DNA of 25,272 nt, from positions 1 to 25,272 of the forward strand of contig JACRNN010000105.1 of the NCBI GenBank assembly GCA_016234955.1, in the 5' to 3' direction. The position numbers and the translations under genes were made by a program. The DNA comes from Deltaproteobacteria bacterium. GTDB taxonomy: Bacteria; Desulfobacterota; GWC2-55-46. Numbering within the stretch: the stretch's first letter is position 1; each line of letters opens with the position of its first letter. The notes beneath the pieces were generated by a model, which ran no database searches, had not been told where the DNA came from, and saw only the letters and a list, made by a program, of their open reading frames with translations. This document shows, in pieces, positions 21,801 to 25,272 of the stretch.

Positions 21801-22470
21801 TCCCCGCGGCTTGCCGCGGGGAATCTTCGACATGTAAGGAAGTATCCATATCCGATTCGCTCGCTTGACCTCGCGGCAAGCCGCGGGCCTCGCGCTCGCT
21901 ATGCATGTTCACCGGGCCCTTTAGCCCCCTCTCGACAATAGCGAGATACAGCGGGAGCATCCCGTATGCAAAGAGCGCGATAAGCTCGCCCCTGTTCCAC
22001 TTCACGAAGACGAAGGTATTGAGCATATGGAAGAGTCCGCCGAAAAAGGCGATCTCATCCCTTTTCTCCGAGGGGGCGAACGCGCACCGCAGGAACGTCC
22101 GCATGCTGAACCCCGGCAGGAGGAAGAGGAGGGTGAAAAAGAGCATCTGCCCCCTGTACAGAGACCCGGCCATCCGCTCAAAGGCGTACTGGAGGAGGAG
22201 GTACGGCAGGGTGGCCACCGCGATGAAGTTGGGCGCGCCGGCATAGAGCCTGTCGTCCCAGATATAGAGCGCCCTCCTTATCTCATCGAGCGGCTTGAGC
22301 GACGTGGCGAAGTCGTAGCCCGCCACCGCGCTGAAATCCCCCCTGAACCAGCCGAGGGAGACGAGCCCGAACGCCGCTATTACGGCCATGCCGCGCAGCC
22401 CACTCCACCATGGCCCGATAGCGCCCTCCCCCCGGTAATCCACGATATACGTTGTCTCCTTACCCTTCAT
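18793..22470 (-). CDS. Large GT-C-like membrane protein with an in-frame repeat insertion
   Basis: The product has 1225 residues. About a dozen hydrophobic segments fill the first ~480 residues, then comes a long outside region with beta-sandwich-like parts (VSVDGRPVAQG and WHNVSIEPSDG near 740-790), and one last helix close to the C-terminus (WLFWGTVTSISSSVFLIGA). This build resembles YfhO-like and AftD-like membrane glycosyltransferases, but I see no decisive motif. Two oddities are visible. Residues about 187-226 (NMHSEREARGLPRG ... SLHVEDSPRQAAG) are the translation of repeat copy D and stand between two membrane segments. The final residues NMHSGRIPR and the stop come from copy C. No strong ribosome site precedes ATG 22470. 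It lies 49 bases after the CBM-like/GT-C gene. Confidence 0.75.
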   Translation of the reverse strand: MKGKETTYIVDYRGEGAIGPWWSGLRGMAVIAAFGLVSLGWFRGDFSAVAGYDFATSLKPLDEIRRALYIWDDRLYAGAPNFIAVATLPYLLLQYAFERMAGSLYRGQMLFFTLLFLLPGFSMRTFLRCAFAPSEKRDEIAFFGGLFHMLNTFVFVKWNRGELIALFAYGMLPLYLAIVERGLKGPVNMHSEREARGLPRGQASESDMDTSLHVEDSPRQAAGSFNARFVILFICALFFYPASLGHSADFLITTGLICGYASWTVASAKDLQVLKRAVFLAVAAIVVSSWWALPFLYSMRAGGTWLTSFTGQETRLVDYYSSWARLLNVMKLWFSPIYPTAVEFGLQFYRPGTVLIPMLGFSALLFKRDGKVIFFSFAAIIGLWLSKGTSQPFGGIYRWLYLNLPYFFVFRAPSRCFPLIYTLALSVLIGYSASSILSTARTLRRSWRLAPVLSALIVLLILFNAWPLLYRDTVFRTRGNDILYPSVFIDIPPYYEEMNGWIRERVNGFRLHSFHDNTYLNYTWGYSSTDIAPKVIEAPQTLKFSQELTFGSGGFHELMDSFNRRFWSWDFGRVDRILGLFGVKYIFSTGDVMRRYLPDTNYYEILPGALASMDGIRPVKKIGKGTIYENSRAMPLLYVGGAAKALFADPEGLITLSHTEYLDRPLFIRVERLGQADTGLPKGSIDEFVIADRNFYDVLSENIPNEYRVSTAEGAAFRSKGGLYSVRAKVREYGHGTPLKVSVDGRPVAQGAQGNGSNGIRWADLGVIDAPAGWHNVSIEPSDGARELIFVPMGVRESEKRRVEDFFRNNTLPLASIFRERVASARNGLVLPIFLTGPYDVEASFTRGVFKEKDAGLREDYVKDPSLLNWSVFGGGGIGAGNGVRITPGVGKDSIKAAKRFGHDNRGYVDIEEYPYLSIRAGSSPSSFFDTEIVLGMDFDNDGRADDAIRLGPLEGNGPPLNLAEMVKKRYGYPGKASYRAVWVLFDLSERKDVKGKSAVPPSFRVEGIEFYRYVPVIKPYGSAQAAIEISAGRETVRASKGHSALKGILPAALDKNGVRTPGVERIVVRARSNGKEGFDDGLSLQDIVVKVSGKSGAALPEGLPEIEWRKLSPAKYSALVKRPDGIAQGPFWMVLNVSYDKGWKAYILKDGKETELSDHYRINGFANGWWIENAADPELTVVMEYAPQGWLFWGTVTSISSSVFLIGASVFGPLLNMHSGRIPR
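21794..21911 (+). repeat. 118-bp repeat family, copy D, in frame inside a gene
   Basis: This copy has perfect hairpins (CCCCGCGGC/GCCGCGGGG and CGCGGC/GCCGCG), the conserved GAATCTTCGACATGTAAGG block, TTCGCTCGCTTGACC and the end GCTCGCTATGCATGTTCA. It lies wholly within the 1225-codon gene, and the minus strand reads through without a stop. CG flanks both ends; if this is a 2-bp duplication, the insertion adds exactly 120 bases and preserves the frame. Confidence 0.88.
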
Positions 22471-22519
22471 ACGCGCCCGTTGTTTGCCCCAAAGTCCTCA
22501 GCGGCCCTTTATTGAATTG

Positions 22520-24430
22520 CTACGCATCCTCGCCGTTAACGCCCTCTACGCCCTTGCCGCCGTCTTCCCTGAAAACGAACCTCGACAGTATGATTAGAGC
22601 CATTATGACCGACACCCCGGCTGAGAGCGAGTGGCTCAGCGCCTCTACGTCCGCCCTTGAGAAGTACTCTATCCCCGGGTAGAACTTCCCGACGAGCCTG
22701 TAGATGTTAAAAGGCCAGGTATAGAAGATATAGTATGGAAAAAAACCCGTCTCCCCGGCCCTGTCCCCGGCGCCCCCGGTATTCATGTAAAAAGAGCCCC
22801 ATACCATGAGCGCGGTGACGTATATGCCGTAGAAGACCTCTTTCTTAAGCCTGCGCGCCCATATGATGATGAAGGGTTGGAAGGCGACCGTCCACTCCAG
22901 GAAGTGCGGGGCCCCGATGTTTAGATAGATTAGCGCGGCCACAGCGAAGGCCGCCGAGAGGTCCTCGTAGTCGAAGGCGGGGCTCTTGACCCAGAGAAAC
23001 GCAAGGAGCGCGCCGTAGAGGAGCGTTGTGACCCCGATTGCGCCGAGCCTCACTCCAAGGTGCATCGGCATCCACGCCGATATCCCGGCCGCCGTCATCC
23101 TCATGCTGACGCCAGCGGGGTCGAATATCCTGTAGGGCAGGACTATCAAAAACGCCGGCACTGCTATCAGGGGCAGGATGCACGCTATCCTGCGCCAGCC
23201 GAGCCCCCTCAGGAGCATGAGGAACGGCGGGATGAGCAGAATCGTAGCCGACATGTAGGCGAGCGCCCCGCCGAGCGCGAGCGAGCCCAGGTAGCGCCTT
23301 TTGTTCCTTACCAGGTATAGCGCGAGCGTCAGGAGGAAGCCGAGGCCGAAGTACATGGAGTCGGCGGCCACCGTGAATATGACGATGGGGTTCAACGCCC
23401 AGAGGAGGGTCGCCCCCTCGCCCTCGATCCTGTGGAGAAGCACCCCCGTGCCTATGAAGAACGGGATCACTATGAGCTTGCTCAGAAGGAGCGATAACGG
23501 GGTAATACCGTCCATGGCGCCGAAGGCCGAGAATACGGGCCTCAGCCCTATGAGCATCGCGGCCACCGGGGGCTGGTAGACGTACCTGTGGTGGAGCGCC
23601 TCGCCGTGGCCGGATGAATAGATATTGACGAGATTGAAGTCCGGGTTCTGCGTCAGCCATATCCAGAAGCCTCCGTCGGTGTCTATCCATAGTATCGAGA
23701 ATACCGCCGATATGACCGTGCCGTAGAGGAGATACGCACGGTATTCGCCCTTGAACCCTTTTATTGAAAACGCCCAGACGAGCAGCGGGAAGCCTATTAT
23801 CAGGAGAGGCCCGATGTACTCGGATACCTGTCTCGGGAGCGCCTCGCGCGCTCCAGGCGCGTAGCCGAGGTCGTCTGTGATAAGCACGCTGTCGATATTG
23901 GCCCCGCCCGGAGAACCGTCGGCAAGCGCGAACCTCAAGGTATGGCCTCCCGGCCCGAGCCGTATCGGGCCGAGCCTGCCCCACCTGTACCTGTGGGGTC
24001 CGGTCTCCTCCACCGTCCTTTCAATCGCGCCGTCTACACTGACCTTGAGCGTCGGCGGTCTGTCCGCACCGAAGTAATCGATGTATCCGAAGCTGTTCGT
24101 ATAGACCTTCTTCCAGTACCCGATGTCGGTGTCGGCGTAGTTGCCGAAGTACTTCATCCATATCGCATAGTCGCCGCCCCCTTTGACCTCGAACGGCGCA
24201 ATCGCCTCTGAGTCCGCGCTGCGCGTCATTATCCCCCTGGAGTAGGAGAAGTTGACGTCCTCCACGACGACCCAGTGCGACCTGTCGAAACGGAAGTACT
24301 CGGCCTCGAGCCATATGGCCCTGCCGGGCTTTTCATAGACGAGGAAGTATGCGGTTAAAATAACGGCGGATATCGCGGCGAGTATAATAATATGTATAGA
24401 TAGATGTCGTATGAGTCTCTTTGGCCGCAT
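22520..24430 (-). CDS. Membrane glycosyltransferase with N-terminal carbohydrate-binding-like domain
   Basis: The product of 636 residues has one helix at about 12-32, an outside beta-sandwich domain at about 38-190, and then some ten membrane helices from about 203. The sandwich begins IWLEAEYFRFD and ends GGANIDSVLITDDLGY, the marks of CBM6/CBM35-like modules. The membrane half carries WIWLTQNPDFNL and YSSGHGEALHHRYVYQPPVA in the outside loop region and resembles GT-C enzymes of the GT87/PIG-M kind, a weak match. A polyprenyl-phosphate sugar donor on the outer face would be expected. Start ATG 24430 has AGGTG six bases upstream. A palindrome and TTATCGG repeats lie in the leader upstream. 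Confidence 0.72.
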   Translation of the reverse strand: MRPKRLIRHLSIHIIILAAISAVILTAYFLVYEKPGRAIWLEAEYFRFDRSHWVVVEDVNFSYSRGIMTRSADSEAIAPFEVKGGGDYAIWMKYFGNYADTDIGYWKKVYTNSFGYIDYFGADRPPTLKVSVDGAIERTVEETGPHRYRWGRLGPIRLGPGGHTLRFALADGSPGGANIDSVLITDDLGYAPGAREALPRQVSEYIGPLLIIGFPLLVWAFSIKGFKGEYRAYLLYGTVISAVFSILWIDTDGGFWIWLTQNPDFNLVNIYSSGHGEALHHRYVYQPPVAAMLIGLRPVFSAFGAMDGITPLSLLLSKLIVIPFFIGTGVLLHRIEGEGATLLWALNPIVIFTVAADSMYFGLGFLLTLALYLVRNKRRYLGSLALGGALAYMSATILLIPPFLMLLRGLGWRRIACILPLIAVPAFLIVLPYRIFDPAGVSMRMTAAGISAWMPMHLGVRLGAIGVTTLLYGALLAFLWVKSPAFDYEDLSAAFAVAALIYLNIGAPHFLEWTVAFQPFIIIWARRLKKEVFYGIYVTALMVWGSFYMNTGGAGDRAGETGFFPYYIFYTWPFNIYRLVGKFYPGIEYFSRADVEALSHSLSAGVSVIMALIILSRFVFREDGGKGVEGVNGEDA

Positions 24431-24448
24431 AATCGCACCTGATTTATC

Positions 24449-24526
24449 AGTTATCTGTTATCGGTTATCGGTTATCGGTAAAAATACGTCTTTACCCTTC
24501 ACTGATAACCGATAACTGATAACGGT
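24449..24526. repeat. Heptamer repeats inside an imperfect palindrome
   Basis: GTTATCG occurs three times in tandem at 24457-24477, preceded by CAGTTATCT. The right arm ACTGATAACCGATAACTGATAACGG (cited in parts: ACTGATAACC, GATAACTGATAACGG) at 24501-24525 is complementary to the left part, so the whole segment can fold. It separates the radical SAM gene from the GT-C gene and may stop transcription, or be a bacterial palindromic repeat. Only a short T/A-rich loop lies between the arms. Confidence 0.6.
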
Positions 24527-24599
24527 CCAGAAACACGCGGGAATGACATCGTGGGCTGGCTGGATTAATGTAAAGGCCATTAAGAGACGGTCAATATCT

Positions 24600-25272
24600 T
24601 TACAGGAAGCGCCTCAAGACCCTGTACTTCAGAAAGCTCGTGACCGGGAAGTTCACCCTCGGCTCTATGTAGCAGACCGAAAAGCTCTTCTGGCAGAACC
24701 TGCACCCTTCGAGCCTTTGTACGTCCCTGCGGTACTCCGGGCTGAAGAATATGTCCTCCACCCCGCGCTCTACGGGGTATCCGTGGCTCCAGCTCTTGCC
24801 GCCGAGGCACGGGTACATGAGGCCGTCCTCCCTGAACTCGCAGAAAAAATAGGGCAGGAGGCATCTCTCGCCGAAGAGCCCTTTCCTGTTCTCCCCGGCG
24901 AAGTAATCCGGTATGGCCCTCAGGAAGTAACTTGAGTTTGCCACCGTCTTTTTCCTCAACAGGTGTGAGATGAACCCCCGTACCTTACCGATATCGATAT
25001 CCCGGTTGACGGAATACGCCTTTTTCTGCCCCTCGAAGACCGGGTGCTCGTTGAGCGGCTGGAACTTATGGAGCACTCCGAGCCTCTCGACAAAGTCCGT
25101 AAGCTCATAGAGCTCGTCTATGTTCCACGGGGATATGACCGTGTTGACCACTATCTTTACACCCGGCGCGCATCTCTTGAGGTTCTCTATCGCCCCTACG
25201 GTCTTTTTAAACGACCCGGCAAGTCCGCGCGTGAACTCGTGCGACCCCTCCATCCCGTCGAGGCTCAATGAG
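24600..25272 (-). CDS. Radical SAM protein, C-terminal part (runs off the right edge)
   Basis: The frame is open to the window end and stops at TAA 24600. The visible ~224 residues start in the middle of the radical SAM barrel with SLDGMEGSHEFTRG (the strand-4 SLDG motif), followed by VNTVISPWNIDELYEL, another barrel strand. The C-terminal region has Cys-rich blocks: ERCLLPYFFCEF, MYPCLGG and GCRFCQKSFSVC, which could hold an auxiliary iron-sulphur cluster as in SPASM/twitch proteins. The CxxxCxxC motif is outside the window. No start is given because the beginning is missing; an internal TTG at 25268 is not a credible start. The substrate is unknown; location beside glycan genes does not decide it. 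Confidence 0.8.
   Translation of the reverse strand, partial: SLSLDGMEGSHEFTRGLAGSFKKTVGAIENLKRCAPGVKIVVNTVISPWNIDELYELTDFVERLGVLHKFQPLNEHPVFEGQKKAYSVNRDIDIGKVRGFISHLLRKKTVANSSYFLRAIPDYFAGENRKGLFGERCLLPYFFCEFREDGLMYPCLGGKSWSHGYPVERGVEDIFFSPEYRRDVQRLEGCRFCQKSFSVCYIEPRVNFPVTSFLKYRVLRRFL

Overview
All intact genes in this window lie on the minus strand. Many bases fall in G+C-rich codons, several starts look like TTG, and the gene content (pyrimidine operon, UDP-glucose dehydrogenase, undecaprenyl-phosphate sugar transferase, Wzx-type flippase, GT-C membrane enzymes) points to a Gram-negative or otherwise diderm bacterium. A member of the Desulfobacterota/Nitrospirota-like metagenomic lineages is plausible, but nothing here fixes the taxon.

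Layout from the right edge in the direction of transcription: a partial radical SAM enzyme (25272-24600); a CBM-like/GT-C membrane protein (24430-22520); a 1225-residue membrane protein (22470-18793); a six-helix membrane protein with an outside domain (18666-17479); a GT39-like membrane protein (17435-15933); a 680-bp gene-free stretch packed with mobile and palindromic repeats (15252-15932); then a promoter and a polysaccharide operon: GT4, GT9, an N-terminally broken WcaJ-like sugar transferase, a small membrane/winged-helix protein, a flippase, two CDP-paratose-epimerase-like enzymes and a deleted GT2 pseudogene (15227-6638). Next are UDP-glucose dehydrogenase (6185-4824) and a pyr operon pyrR-pyrB-pyrC-carA (4398-301). 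At the left edge is a visibly AT-richer partial gene resembling the start of a DNA methyltransferase.

The polysaccharide genes form a plausible assembly route: Ugd makes UDP-glucuronate, the sugar transferase would load the first sugar on undecaprenyl phosphate, GT4/GT9/(dead) GT2 extend it, the flippase moves it across the membrane, and GT-C enzymes act on the outer face using polyprenyl-linked sugars. Two genes of this set are damaged, so the locus may be remodelling.

The most interesting things are not protein families. (1) The pyr operon has a compact leader with a sigma70-like promoter, a 24-codon leader peptide that runs through an intrinsic terminator, and a 9-bp long-range stem over the pyrR start region whose 5' arm begins right after the leader-peptide stop codon. 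(2) A ~118-bp palindromic repeat family occurs at five places; one copy lies in frame inside the 1225-residue protein, another supplies that protein's last residues and stop, and two others touch gene ends. (3) Two MITE-like families are present; one is nested inside a copy of the 118-bp repeat with a TA target duplication provable from the empty site in a sister copy.
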